Positions 1-16,002 of a DNA stretch of 64,000 bases are shown piece after piece (positions within the stretch are counted from its first letter, which is position 1; each line of letters starts with the position of its first letter). The notes under the pieces were generated by a model. It had not been told where the DNA came from and ran no database searches. It saw only the letters and a list, made by a program, of their open reading frames with translations. Position numbers and translations under genes: made by a program. The stretch is from Mesodorylaimus sp. YZB2_4. Lineage: Eukaryota; Nematoda; Enoplea; Dorylaimida; Dorylaimidae. Location of the stretch: assembly GCA_030248295.1 (NCBI GenBank), contig JASANH010000882.1, forward strand, positions 248,001 through 312,000, given 5' to 3'.

Positions 1-1772
1 TTAAAGCTATACTAGCACGGGGGTAACCTTGAAGAAGGTAAGCATGCTGCGATATGTAGTCCCATGTAAAATAAGGTTCGCATACTCCGTTTTGCTCAGA
101 TCCATATCCCCGTTTTTTAAAATGCGAAAATCGAATTTTTTAATAAAGTTGAATAAACTTACCGATGTCCAGATAAAAGAAAAGACCCGCTAAACGTAGT
201 ATCATGCATTTTGCTCAACGCTGTGAGATGGTTACTCATCGAAAATAGTTGGCCCTCTCCGCAAGATGACGAGACATTGCGCAATGCTCATGTTGGCCAG
301 TGAGATCATTGCAGTATTGGTAGATGGGGCTAACAGGCTCATTGTCAATCAATGCTGTGCTTTTATCTGAATAGAAAACATGTCTGAAGTGTGATTCTGT
401 TTTGACACAGCTGACTCGAAGTTTTCCTGGAACCCCACAAACATGGAAGCGGTCCAGCCTCGACTGATCCGACCCTAGGTTTGGATCCTGATCCCGATCC
501 AGCCGATGCACTTACAAAAATTTTAGACTGATGAGGATCGTCACCAGCCTGCTCTGTTTCCTAGCTGTCACTCTCTGTCAGGCTACTTTAAAGGACATAG
601 GAAAGATATGTTAGCAGAGCCTAAAATGGGAATAAACGCTGATTTGAGGGAAAAAAAACAGGATTTTCTCATCATAGTATACCACACCATATCATTTCTT
701 AGCAGATACAAAGCAGAAAATTTTATTTGCCGACGTGGCCGATCCAGCGGTCAGATCGGGTTGGATCAGTGGATCAGCGGACGGTTCAGCTGTATTGGTC
801 GATGATGGGAAGTAGTTTAACGGAAGGTCATTGGAATTATCTGAAATCGTGTCATAAGCAAGAATAGGATTGCACGATGGTAGTTGTGGATAAATCTGCC
901 AAGCAATCTTGTCTCTGCTATTTCGCTGTGGAAGTACAATATATTTGAAGAAATCTGGTTAAAAGTGCAGGGTAAACTTTTTGAAGTTTCTAGAACATGT
1001 CAAGAAATAAGCTCATGAGCGGATTTTTAAACTCAAACAGCTTTTTCTCAAACAAACTCAAACAGCGATTTGATTGGTAATGTAGTCGATTTCTAATTGC
1101 AATCGAATTTGAAGCGTCTCGCAATTTTCGCTGGCGCCAATATGTAACACATGGTATAATTGCTTGATATTGCACTGTCCAGTCTGGCACAGCCACAGTG
1201 ATCAGGACTGATTTTGAAATATCTATGATCAATTCGTTTTGTTCCGAATTTCTATACGCTAGCAACATTGACTTTCGTTAAGTCAGATCATGTGATTCGC
1301 TCTTGCTGGGCGACGACGACGCCACTCGAGGTTTAGTATCCCCCAAAGTGCAGTAAATATAATCAATCATTGAGGATTGGATGACCAATCTGCACGTTCG
1401 AGTTGGAACTGCTATGACATATTACCAAAGCAGAATAATTCATTGAAGGATGAGATCGTGGATTTTCTGAACTAGCTGGTCATTATTCTATCAAAGTCAA
1501 AACAAAGTGCGAATCAAAGCGCGGGAAAATTTGACAGCAATTTGAGCGTCGCAGACAAAACAAATTATCAACAGAGCGCTTGACAAAATCGCCATTAGCC
1601 AAAGTTCGCCGCAAAAATATTTGCTCTTCATGCACCCACACAATGTCGCAAAGATGCACTCGCGAGCTCACCTTTTCCAGCTCTTTATTGACATTATGTT
1701 GGACTACCTGTCCTTTGCCCTCCGCACTGCATGAATTGGATAGACGACCCGCACGGTTTTTTGGTCAGTAAT
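1..1772. other. Intergenic DNA with a dispersed GATCCCGATC-like repeat
   Basis: No coding exon is recognised; open frames are short and show no family motif. Around 440-600 a stretch with GATCC/CCGATCC words followed by a CTGTTTCCT-type segment resembles the stretch at about 3735-3905, so both look like members of one old dispersed repeat. A related GATC-rich patch lies at 720-790. Confidence 0.5.
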
Positions 1773-4700
1773 GGGAAGCTCAATGGCGACCAGGATCGCA
1801 TTTCAGACACAATGCCTTTCCATGTGGAGACCAACTCCGGAGACAAAGCAGCGTCCAATCAACATTCATGACCCATAACTGTTGCAAGAACACCGTCGTG
1901 GGAGCGAAGACTGGGCAAAAGAGCCCCAGCAGGTCAAAGATTGAGCGATGTATTGCAACACCCTCCGCTTCGTGAGTGATTAATCGTCAGTACCCGACGA
2001 ATTCGAAAGTGCGGCAATAGATAAACTATCAGTAGCCATATCCCACAGGTATCCGAGCACAGATACAACAGAAGTAGAGACACGATTTCGAAAAATATTT
2101 ATGACTACATTGTTGTGGGGGTCGATTCGGACGAAGCCGAGTCTGCGTTAGATTTGGAGGCGAAACGCACCTTTGAGGGTTCTTCAATGAATGTGCGCGA
2201 ATGGGGTTCGAACTCGGCAAAATTTCTGGCTCAGGTGCCGTAAGTCGATCGACTCTCTACTTCTGTTGTATCTGTGCTCGGATACCTGTGGGACATGACT
2301 GCTGATATCTATTGCCTCTGTTGTGGAACCGTCAGGTACTGACAATGAATTGATCACGAAGCGGAGGGTGTTGCAATACATCGCTCATTCTTTGACCCGC
2401 TAAGGCTTTTTTGTCCAGTCTTCGTTCCCGCGAAGGTGTTCTTGCAACAGTTGTGGGTCTTAAAGGTTGATTGGGACACTGCGCCCGTATTTCCCGTCTT
2501 ACTCATTTCTCACCCAGTCTGAGCAAAATCTTAGCATCAGGGTGCAATCTCATAAAGGTCTTGCTATTTTCTCAGAAAGATCTGCGATAAGGACATTTCT
2601 GACAAAGATCTTGGCAAGCCCTGGGTAAGAACACGACGCCTAGAAAGATCTTGGTGAGAATATACTGTGAAAAAAACTACATACGTTTTCTCAGACTTCT
2701 TCCCTAGTTCTCAACAAGATCTACGCAAGACCTTCACTTTTGCAGAAATGACTGTAATGCTTTCGAAAAATTACGCAACATTAGGCGTACTGTACAGTAT
2801 CTGCAATTTTCCCGGTTTCCGATTTTTTTCAATTCGCTTTTTAAGTCCACTTTATTTTAATAATGCTCAAATGCCAACGAATTTTCAGTCAGCTCATTCA
2901 GTTTCATTCTATGCTAAAGCACGATACAGCGATTGCCGCAAGCATTCAAAAATCCATGATATAATGAGTCTAGACCGTACTGGTGTAAGAAAATTTTTTT
3001 AATAGTAAAATTTATTGTATTTCGCAGCTGCCTTTAAAAAAAAAACCCGGGCATAATTTGCCGAAATCTATTCAGTAAACGAGTTTGCGGAAGTCTTAAT
3101 GGGTGACAAATAGCTGGTCGCCTAGACAGACGCTCGGGCGACGCGAAACCTCCGCCCACGCGCGCTCGGAATTCAAAAAACTTATGCGAGCGTTGGCTGA
3201 AAAACGATAGTCGGCTATTATTTTTCATTTACGCCGACTCGATCGATTTAGTTTACGTCCCTTTTCTGTGCCAGATTATGTCCATTGCGCGTGGAATGGC
3301 AACCGGAAGATAAATTTAACCATTTTCATGGTAAGCAACTTGCTGAAGCTATTTTCTTTCGTCATTGTAAGTATTTTTCATGTTTCTCAATATTTTCTGA
3401 GTTTTGTTTTCGACAGTTACTTAAAAAAGTTGTTTTTAGGCTTTACAAAAGATTAGTTGGAGCTCGAAACGTCCGAATAGTCTGCATATTTGGGGAGATC
3501 TTGACACCGACACGGAAACGACGAACCAAGAATTGCCAATTCAACAGTTTGTTCGGCCAGCCATTTATTGGCTAATGTGGGATGCTTCGTCGAATTTTCC
3601 CGTCACGATTTCGGATCGAAATGATCGAACGAATTAGAACGATCCGATTTGCAATAAAATAGTTAAACGTGAGTACCGTGGGGTATCAATATGAGCTCAT
3701 ATTAGAAGAAAAGGCATCCCAGCATCGGCTGATTCTACCCTAGACCTGGTCCCCGAATCCCGAGCCGATCTGGTCGATCCATTTCAAAAAAATAAAAGTT
3801 TGATGGGGATGACGTATTTGGTTGGGACAGCATCTCCGTCAGACAGACTGGTCTGTTTCCTCGCTCTCTATCCGTCTCTATCAGACCACCCAAAAGAATA
3901 CAGGAGCTTCTGCTTTCAGATATTCTGAAACGCAGGATAGTCAAAATGAGGGTTTCCATCAAACGATGCGAGTTGCATGGCTAGGCCACTGATGTTATCG
4001 AAAGCCACTCAAAAAATTATCGGAAAACGTCAACTAGGTCGAAGGTAGTCTATAAATTTGTGCTGGAAACGATCTCAAGAAAGAGAAGTAAGTTTTGTTA
4101 TTCCAAAAAACCAGACACGTTTGGGGCTGAGGGTGACATCTTCAATACCTTATAAAAATAAGGGGCTTTTCTCAGAGTCGCATAAAGGGTACCTATCAAC
4201 GGGGCATCTGATCAAACAGAGTTTTTATGTTTTTAGTTTACACTATAAGTCGACGATATTTTGATTTTCTAGACGGTCGATGGAGGAGTCATCATTTCAT
4301 GGGTACGTGCTGAAGAAAGGATTGCAAATGACCAGCGGACGATTGGACTTCGTGGGAAAGGGCCCAGCAACTCGCGCGGCATTTCAAAAACAGAAATTCA
4401 AGTTCGGCTTATCAGGATTGTATAAACGGATGGTAGAAATGAAGCTGAGAATGAACGGCAACGAACAAAAACGGCTGATTTTATGACCAAATACAATGAT
4501 TATGGCGAGCCTTTTTGAAAACATTTGATGAAACTTTGAGCCGCACTGCTTTGATGCAACATCAGTAAAGAATTCCGCCTTCACTTCTTAAATCTGAGAG
4601 ACCAGAATTTGAATATAGGAAAAAGTAAAGATCTTAGAAAGACGGCCGCCAATTCTGTGCATTGCTCCCCTCTTCTGACTGAGATCTAGGTTAATTCCAG

Positions 4701-4860
4701 CTAAGATCTCAGCACGGACTCAGGAAGTCTTAGTGAGAAAATAACAAAGATCTTTGTAGAAAAAGTCATTTTGGGAAATACGGGCGTTGTCTCCGGAGTT
4801 GGTCTCCACATGGAAAGGCATTGCGTCTGGAATGCGATCCTGGTCGCCATTGAGCTTTCC
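1773..4860. mobile_element. Inverted-repeat element, non-autonomous DNA transposon candidate
   Basis: Positions 1773-1845 and 4788-4860 are near-perfect reverse complements; the left arm begins GGGAAGCTCAATGGCGACC and the right arm ends GGTCGCCATTGAGC. The likeness continues inward: about 2485-2720 on the plus strand resembles the reverse complement of about 4580-4787, both rich in AGATCTT words. The left arm is interrupted by the foldback at 1848-2484. No transposase is seen between the arms, so it would depend on an enzyme from elsewhere. The exact ends and any target duplication were not resolved. It could also be an inverted segmental duplication. Confidence 0.55.
1848..2484. repeat. Foldback repeat, about 235-bp arms, nested in the larger element
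   Basis: About 1848-2085 is the reverse complement of about 2255-2484. For example GTATCCGAGCACAGATACAA near 2047 pairs with the reverse motif near 2265, and GAGCGATGTATTGCAACACC near 1943 pairs with the stretch near 2370. The central 170 bases do not pair. The outer boundaries fall exactly where the left arm of the larger inverted-repeat element is interrupted, so this looks like a later insertion of a foldback or MITE-type element. Confidence 0.65.
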
Positions 4861-4925
4861 TCGGTTTTGGGGTTTTCAACAAGGTTCGCAGGTTACGTTG
4901 CATTGTTTTTGCGATTAGCGTTGTT

Positions 4926-5080
4926 ACAGTTAACTGTAACTAAAACTGAATCTATCAGTTAACTGAATCTTTTTAATTCAGTTAAATGTAACTGAAACTG
5001 AAACTGAATCTCCTCGCCAAAACTGAATTTGACTGTAACTGAATCTTTTTAGAATCAGTTAAATTCAGTTTTCGAGTTAC
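4926..5080. repeat. AACTGA-rich degenerate tandem array (left copy)
   Basis: Repeated AACTGAA/TTCAGTT words, including runs such as AACTGAAACTGAAACTGAAT, mixed in both orientations. A second array with the same order of sub-motifs lies at 6147-6232, so the two appear to flank the hAT-like remnant as direct copies. Confidence 0.7.
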
Positions 5081-5087
5081 TACTCTT

Positions 5088-5396
5088 TTGAAAATTAGTA
5101 ATCTGTTAGCGGATGTTCGTGCAGATCTCAAAGAGAAACGAATCGCAGCTAGACGAATTGCTGGTTCGAATCATCTTAATCGCGAGTTGGAGGTGTATTT
5201 TGTTATCCTTAAAACGCTAGTTATCGTAAAAGAAATCGATCCATTCGAATTTTGGTTCAAAGGTAGAGAGAAGTTGCAAAATCTTCACGAATATTGTAGT
5301 GCTTCATCATTTCCAGCAGGCTAGCGCCGAGTGAAAGAGTTATAAGCTAGGCGAGGCCCATGTTGAAAAGCAGTCGGTACAGTATCATCAAATAAA
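5088..5396 (+). pseudogene. hAT-like transposase C-terminal remnant
   Basis: The open frame from 5088 to 5324 ends with a DPFEFWFKGREKLQ...ASS-type segment that resembles the hAT-family C-terminal dimerisation region, whose usual pattern is DP..FW, then a run ending in ASS and SER. Past the stop, a shifted frame reads ASAE, a stop, then a short stretch with HVE, which fits the segment that normally follows. The remnant is broken by a frameshift and a stop, and no DDE catalytic core is present. It sits between two AACTGA-rich arrays. The match is short and the family call is tentative; an unrelated spurious frame is possible. Confidence 0.4.
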
Positions 5397-6146
5397 AGTA
5401 ACTACAGTTTATGAAAAAGGGTTCCTTCAGTTTCAATCATTTTATTACAAACATTTTAAAGTTACATCTTCTTGATCTTAGAAAGCTTTACCAACCAGTA
5501 AGTTGAACTTGACATGCTTATTCGATAATTCCCGAGTTCCTGGTGTGGAAGAAAGCTCTACTGAAAATATGGGTCTAATGGCCAGCTGGTCAGCTGCGGT
5601 CAGCTCCTAAAATCTTGCGGGTTTCTTAAATTCGTGTGTTGCGAGGCGACAGAAAGCTGACAAACACTCGCAGGGTTCTTCTGAACCCGCAGTTCAGGCT
5701 ATGGGCTTTGGTTCCGTCTTCCAGGGTTCTGGTTCTGAATTTTTTCGCGCAAAAGACCCGACGAAGCGAGAATGTTTCCAAAAATTTGCAGGACTTCGGC
5801 CGCTGACCTCTGCTCAGTAGTTGCCCAAACGAGCTAAATATTTAGCGCAGAGCTTTCTTTCGGACCAAAAGAAATTACAATCATGAGCTACGGCATTCGA
5901 ATTAGAACGGTTACAAGGTTCAGGTACTTGGTCTGTGTGCAGATCTGTTGGTGGGTGGACTGTCGAGACATAGTCGTGCATCGCTGTGCTCTTAAAGGAC
6001 CCTCTGGTGTTGACTTTGGTCTTTACTGCGCCTTGTGAGCTGTTTAAAGTCTTAAATTCGGAAGAGCAGTTATTTGACTGAAGAAAAGTGGGAATAGTTG
6101 TCGTCAAGTGTTCACATCTAGATGCGAAATTCTTTATAAAAAAAAC
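5397..6146. other. Non-coding stretch between hAT-like remnant and second array
   Basis: No conserved protein motif is seen on either strand. The interval is bounded by the remnant on the left and the AACTGA array on the right and may be internal sequence of the same dead element. Confidence 0.4.
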
Positions 6147-6232
6147 TGAATCATTCAGTTAAATTCAGTTAACTGAATCTTTTGAGATCCAGTTAACTGA
6201 AACTGAAACTGAATCTTTTTTCCAAAACTGTA
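6147..6232. repeat. AACTGA-rich degenerate tandem array (right copy)
   Basis: Shares with the array at 4926-5080 the ordered words CAGTTAACTGAATCTTTT, then AACTGAAACTGAAACTGAAT, then CCAAAACTG. The two are direct, not inverted, copies. Confidence 0.7.
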
Positions 6233-6239
6233 TCAACGC

Positions 6240-7415
6240 TATTTGCGATGCATCTCAGTCGGCTTACAGTTCGTGTGTATATATTTGCTTTACGACTGAC
6301 AGTGTCTCGGGTAGCCATCTCGTATTTTCTAAGGCTCGTTTGGCTCCCTTGCGTAGTCCCACGTTGCCGCGATTGGATCTTATGGCTGTCCATATTGGAA
6401 GCAAAGCTTTATTGTCTCTTGAATCGAGCTTACTGGTTCCTGTGAGTAAACAGTTTATTTGGACTGACACGCAGTGCGTGTTACACTGGTTATGTTCCAA
6501 CAAGCCGCTTAGAACTGCGTTTGTTCGAAATCGGATCGCTCAAATCAGGTCTGTGGCTGGGGTTGACTATCGATATGTTCCGACCAGAGAGAGCCCAGCC
6601 GACTTGGCCTCTCGTGGGTGTTCAGCGTCTGGTTTGGTGGAGTCTCAGCTGTGGCGACATGGCCTTGGTTGGTTGACTGATAAGTGGTCATGGCCACCCA
6701 CTGATTTTCTCTGTGCTCCCAGTGACACAACTTGTGCCCAGGTTGCTTTTGAAGAGCAGGTCATACTGGTTTCGGCCGTGGTAGACGTTGAGCCTCCCTG
6801 TGGCATTGAGTGCAGTCGTTTCTTTTCACTAACTAAGCTTCTTCGGGTAACCGCATATGTGATGCGATTCGTCCAATCCATTTAATGGCGTCTGTTCGAC
6901 TCGATTGTATTAAGGGCATCGGATATCGATGACGCAAGGACTCTCTGGATTTATTTTGTGCAGCGGAAACACTTTGCAGACGTTTTCTTTGCCTTGGAGA
7001 ATAGAAGGTCTCATCCACTGATCTCTGAGCTTGATCTTTGGGTTGATGAGACAGGAATTTTACGATGCGGAGGTCGTCTATTTAATTCTGGTCTTTCTGA
7101 GGCCACAATTTTTCCGATTCTTCTCCCCAAGCGTGACTCTTTGACGACATTGGAAATTCGACAGTTCCGAGACCATGTTTCATGTGGGTGTAGCGCACAC
7201 CTTAGCTGCGATTAGGAAGGTGTTCTGGATACTATCTGGCAGATCGCAGGTTTTTCAAGCAAATTCGGTCATGTTCGCGTTGTCGTCGGTTTGATGGAGG
7301 ACCGTATAAGGTGCCTCATATGCCGGCCTATCCACGGTGCCGCGTTGTTGCCCTACCAGCATTTACATACCTATAAGGGTATCGATTATGTCAATCCGCT
7401 GATGGTAAGGGATGT
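6240..7415 (+). pseudogene. BEL/Pao retrotransposon fragment: RNase H to integrase start
   Basis: A decayed pol fragment. The frame to 6885 contains the end of the BEL RNase H domain, with a KARLAP segment, FIWTDTQCVLHW and a PADLASRG motif. After stops and frameshifts, 6958-7215 carries the region that precedes the integrase zinc finger (GILRCGGRL, FPILLPK). A further frame gives CSRCRRF followed by a GGPY...P segment, and a shifted frame near 7378 gives KGIDYV, the usual start of the integrase core. RT, gag and LTRs are absent. The residues differ clearly from the element at 39.5-47.9 kb, so this belongs to another lineage of the family. It is non-functional. Confidence 0.85.
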
Positions 7416-7748
7416 TGAAAAGGTGCGCCAGAAATCGCGAGTGCGTCTTCGCGACACACAAAACCACTGCGCAGACACATAAAACCAACGCAGCCTCTGA
7501 TCTGAATTGTTTGCCATGCAAGTAATTTACCGACACTTCTGGACCCTCCAAAACTCTCATCTTTTTACCGCTAACATCATAGACACTACAACTAAAACGG
7601 TTTAGTTCTCGATTAGCAACAAAAATCAGTCCTCATACTCGTGAACACAGCAAAAGCGGATTGCAGAAATCGACTTAAAAATGTTAGCACAAACGCAACA
7701 TGCTCTCCTACATCACTCCACAGTCATTCATTCCCAAACCAAATCACC

Positions 7749-11468
<3,720 letters not shown>

Positions 11469-12884
11469 TTTATCGATTAACTAATGAGCCCCCGACTTGG
11501 CGGTGAAAGACTATACTCTGCGTCAAACACTAGTTTATACCGAGGCAGGCGATGAATCATAAACCAATGGTGAGAAAATGGGCGGAGGCGCCTAAAACAA
11601 GGAAAAGCAACAGTGAATAAGGGCACGTGCACCACACGCCAACCAGCCAGCCCGTAAAAGCATGCACTGAAGAGAGACAAGCCCAGTTAACATCCTTGAC
11701 TATTCCTCACCAACTTAATTTTAATCCGTTATTCCTTTTGCGATTTTTTTGTTGGACGCAGTTTGGCTTTCAATGTGGCTCATAAGTTTTTCCATGGTGT
11801 TATTTAACCAGCCAACTAGGATTTCAAATAGCATTATTCAGCAGGTGAGGTCTACTTTCAAAATACAGGTCAAACTTGTCATAAGTAGCTAGTAAGTAGC
11901 CTATAATTTCAGTTGCTGAGACGTTTATAAACTTGAGAGTCAACAGTAAACTTGGAACCCTACTCGTCCATGAGTCTCATGTGTAGTAGTACAGCTAGTA
12001 CGATCTACGTAGTCAGCAGGAAAGTCATGGTTATTATCACAGTCACTCTCGCCAAACTCATCAAAAATCTAATCTGCTTCTTCGCAAAATGCTCGGAAAT
12101 GGCTAATATCATTGGTTCAGTCGAAATCGATTCCTGATGCATACTGTAGATACGTAATAGCACACTGGTCGCAGTTGCAGCATTTTCTGAGGCTCTTTGT
12201 TATTCTTTTCTACTTGTAAATTTAGTTACTGAAATCCAAATCTTTTTAGTTCGCCATGTTGTTGAAATAAAGTAAAAACCGACGGTATTTTACACACTTT
12301 GCTTCACTTTCATGAAAAAAACGGCTTGAACAAAGAGTGCGGTTTTTTTAGTCACGCGAGACTCCAAGGTTTTCACTCTGAATCGGAGCGGTTTTCTGGA
12401 CCACGCACACCATGGATTATCGTAGTGTAGGCCCGCCGATTTCCACCAAAAGGGCTCCAGGCACTGGACCCAAAATTCTGCCCGACTCCAAAATGGTGCA
12501 ACGCTCTGAGCACTCCAATCCAGATCACAGTCTGGAGTCGTGGTGGAGCGGGCCCCCGACCTGTGCTGTGCCAGCAAGGGTGGCTGCTGCTTCTCTCTCT
12601 GTTGTGTTGCTCGCCACAGCGGATGGGCGCTGAAAATCATAAGAATGAAAGAACATATCTATCGCACAGTTTTTGATGTGGGTTGATCAAATCGATCTTG
12701 TTGGATTAATATCACTGAAGTTCCTGATCGTTACGAAAGTTCAAAATTCGATATCGTGGGACCCGATTTTTTCTGGATTTGTCATCACTGGTCATTTGCA
12801 AGGTTTGTTTTTTTAAAAATTTCTGTGGGTTGAAGCCCGTTTTTGCCAACCGGTCAGCAGTCAAACCTTAGAAGCAGGGCGGTG

Positions 12885-13235
12885 CGGAAACCAGAACCCA
12901 CAGCAACGTCCCTCTGTGCATCTCCACTAGGAGCATCTCCACGCGAGGGCATCCTGGACAGGACACCGACTTCCTCGGACGATGGCGGCTGGGCTTTGAA
13001 TCCTGTCAGTGTTGGACACCCGAGACTGCCTACTCGTTTGGCTTCCGCCTCTCCACTCGGAGCACCTCGACAGTACTAGACTGTGTGAGTCACCCACGGC
13101 CTGGCGTGCAAGGTCAGCGAGATTTTATGGTTTGCAAACCAACCTCCATCACTGGGGATCGAACCCAGGAGGAGGCTAGCCACTCGCTCCAGAGCAATAT
13201 GGAGAGATATGCCGAGCCGCCTCTGCACAACCGCG
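12885..13235. repeat. SINE-like dispersed repeat with tRNA B-box-like motif
   Basis: Contains GGGGATCGAACCCAGGAGG, read on the minus strand as a B-box-like GGTTCGATCCC, and the words CCTGTCAGTGTTGGA, CTCGTTTGGCTTCCGCC and GGAGCACCTCG. These recur in order at 30845-31000, and in part at 38281-38385 and 52823-52915 (ATTCGAACCCTGTCAGTG). A Pol III-derived short interspersed element is the likely explanation. No complete tRNA cloverleaf is seen. Confidence 0.5.
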
Positions 13236-13669
13236 GCCCCCAATTAACTGCTGATGATAACAAGGCCTTTGAGGGGCCATCCATTGATCGTTCATTATCG
13301 ATAATGCAATTTCGGGTTTATCAGGACTCTTATTCTCAACTGGAATGTCATCCGATCCGAAAAGGAAAAGTTGGGAAGCGAAGGCTCAGCTGGTTAAGGC
13401 GTTGACCCCGCCTTGCCGGCTGGCAACCTTGACTGGGAGGCCGAGGTTCTATTCCGACGGAGGACGGCACTTTAGTAGCTTCTCGCTGCCTTTGGACAAT
13501 TGGCTCTGGGCGACACCCCTGCTTTTGCCAAACGGCGGACGCCCACCCAAGGAGTATAGGATTGGGAAACTGTCCTTGAACACCAGTCGGGAAGGTCCCT
13601 GAGCTAATAAGCCCAATCCCAGTATGCCCTCGTGTGGAGGTGCTCCCAGTGAAGACGCAGGGAGCCTGC

Positions 13670-14165
13670 CGTGAGAGCTGGTCACCTCTAGGAATAGGTC
13701 GGGATCACCTTTTTGCGGGATCGTGATCAGGGCAAGCCCGATCAGGATCCGGATTTTTTGTTTGAGGTCGTACATTGTTTGCACACACGAAGGAGATGAG
13801 TCTATTTTCCCCAAAACCTAAATCCGTAACTCCTTAAATTCACTAAAGCACTCTTTAGTCATCCAGATTTTTTAAGCTTTTTATCAGGTCGAGTTTCTGT
13901 CGTTATAAATAAGCTGAAATTGATGAGTACATTCGCGGTTTCGATACGCGTCCAGCAAGGTCAGCCTGGGCTAAGTAAAATCAGTGTTGCTATCACTATC
14001 GATTTGAGCCGATGTTGCTGTTGCCTCTTCATCTCTACTGCTTCATGGCAGATATGATTGATTAGAGTGTACTTGTACCATGCTCATGCATATCATAATT
14101 ATTACATAGCAGAATCCCGATGCCTCAATGTCAGGATCGGGATCGGGATTGGGATCCCAACCTAT
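13670..14165 (+). repeat. Dispersed repeat, inverted relative to 18955-19455
   Basis: Segments such as GATACGCGTCCAGCAAGG near 13943 and CAGAATCCCGATGCCTCAATG near 14109 (the last base variable) occur as reverse complements near 19190 and 19025. GATCCCGATC-type words lie at the outer end of each copy. One copy lies upstream of the TMEM63 start and the other inside its intron. Confidence 0.7.
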
Positions 14166-16002
14166 CCCTAGTCACCTCACAGCCTCGCTTATCATATCAT
14201 GACCGCTGGCCAGTGTAATACTGTAAAGATTCCTTTCCTAGCTTGCACAGTAAGCAGGTATCCTGTGCAGTGCATTTATGCCCGTGCGTAAGCGTAAGTA
14301 CGTAAGTGACTGCTCGCGTACAGTATGTATTAGTGATTAGGCCGCACCGTGCCCACGCCATGCTGCGCTATGTAAACCAAAGGACCGCTTATGGACTGCC
14401 ATTATCGATTGCGGATATTGACGAGAATGGCCCGACTGTAACCAGTTACGATGATGTTTCACCCTTATATTGTCGCAAATTGGAGAGCAACCGCGAGTGA
14501 CTTAAAGAAGGACGATAGATGACACTTTACAGCCGCTAAGCTGGTTATCATGTTAGGACGTAAGAACGAGGCTTTTCGCTTTACTGTCATAGTGTACGGT
14601 CGGTTCGAAAGGATTCTATTTATATAAACGCTAGTGTCCTAACGCATACGCCGCCAACAAGGCACGCGTCCGTCAACGGCTACCGATTCGCGACATATAT
14701 GAACATTGCCGTGTTTGAAGCGTGTGGGGAATTCAGGTAAACGCTTTGAAGGTTACGAGCTGCCTAGTGTTACACCAGCTGAAATGATTGGAAGTCCCGC
14801 GGAGAACTGGGCTGGTGCGTCCCAACCCGCAAAACTTTTTAAAAAATAAGGGAAAAAGTTGTGGGGAAAGTTTGTGGAGGCTTTTACAAAATAGAAATCC
14901 GTTCCATGAATCAAAAAAAGATCTGGCTACCAAGGAGAGGCCACCTTGCCAAGCTCGAGAAAGGATAAGATGAAACATTTCACAAAACTGCGTTTGGACG
15001 GGGGGGGGGGGGTATGGCCGAAGTGGCCGCCCATTTTTGAGGGGGGGTTCGCCAGAAGTGGTCGGCATGCGGTCAGGGGGGAGAGGGGGTCAAAAAATCG
15101 AGATTTTGTGTGATCGACCTTTCTGGATGGCCCCTGGCAGCTTTTTCTTCCGCCATCTGCGCCTTGCGATGGACAGGTCTGAGTGTTCTTCACCTTTTTC
15201 CTTTTCCGTTCTGCCTGAACAGCGCTATGTTGACGAAAGATCGGCTTTGATCTTGGCCTCCTCAGTTATGTCCGTCCTGCTCTGACTGTGTTGATCGATG
15301 AACTGGTGTAACCCACGAAATGGTCCATACTCTGACAGCATGCATCCTCAGAATGCTTTCACATAAACTGCAGACCTTCCCTCCCCCGCGACGTTGATGC
15401 TACTACTAGCTGGTTGCAGCAAGTAGCTACCCAAAAATTTGCTCGCCCAGCTAACGTTAGTGGGCGCTGCAGCTGGATTATCGATTGGATACGGCCAGCT
15501 CGACAGAGCCAGCCTTACAGAAGAACGGTATTGTGCAGTGCAGCCGTCGCGTTCGCCTGCCTTTCCAGTTTGCCCAGAGACCGCCCAGCCCATATCGGCT
15601 CGTTCATCCATCCACGCATACCTCCCACGAGACCGACGAGAGGCGCGTGTTGGCGCACCTTTCCTTCGTCAACGAAAACTGGATATCATGCGGCTGGCTG
15701 GCTGGGCACACGGAGTGCGCATAGTGTTGGCAGTCGGCTGACAGCCAGTGTAGAACTGCGTCTCGTACCAGTCTACTCGCGCAGCTGGTCCTAAGATGCT
15801 TTTATTATCTGCCCTGACTTGGCCTAGTCGCTTTAGCCGCGTGTGGTTTAATTTTTTGTTTTTTGTTGATTGTTATTATCAATTTTTGGCCCGACCTGCG
15901 GGGAATACAGAGATGGGTCAGGAGTGGAATTTTCCTCTAGCTTATTCTAAACACTGACATCGCACTCTTGATGCTAAAGTGGTGTCAAACAATTTAGGAA
16001 TC

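Larger units (their letters stand above)
11469..16002. other. Intergenic region with repeats, no gene recognised
   Basis: About 4.5 kb between the divergently transcribed SPT and TMEM63 genes. Apart from the dispersed repeats listed separately (12885-13235, 13670-14165), it holds a 13-base G run at 15000-15012 and low-complexity sequence. No exon with recognisable protein similarity is seen. The promoters of both flanking genes should lie near its two ends, but no clear TATA motif settles their position. Confidence 0.5.

Noticed and set aside
3285-3575. A 96-codon open frame (RVEWQPEDKFNHFHG...) with nearby GT and AG sites.
   Set aside because: No domain is recognised, and joining possible exons gives no longer frame with family-like sequence.
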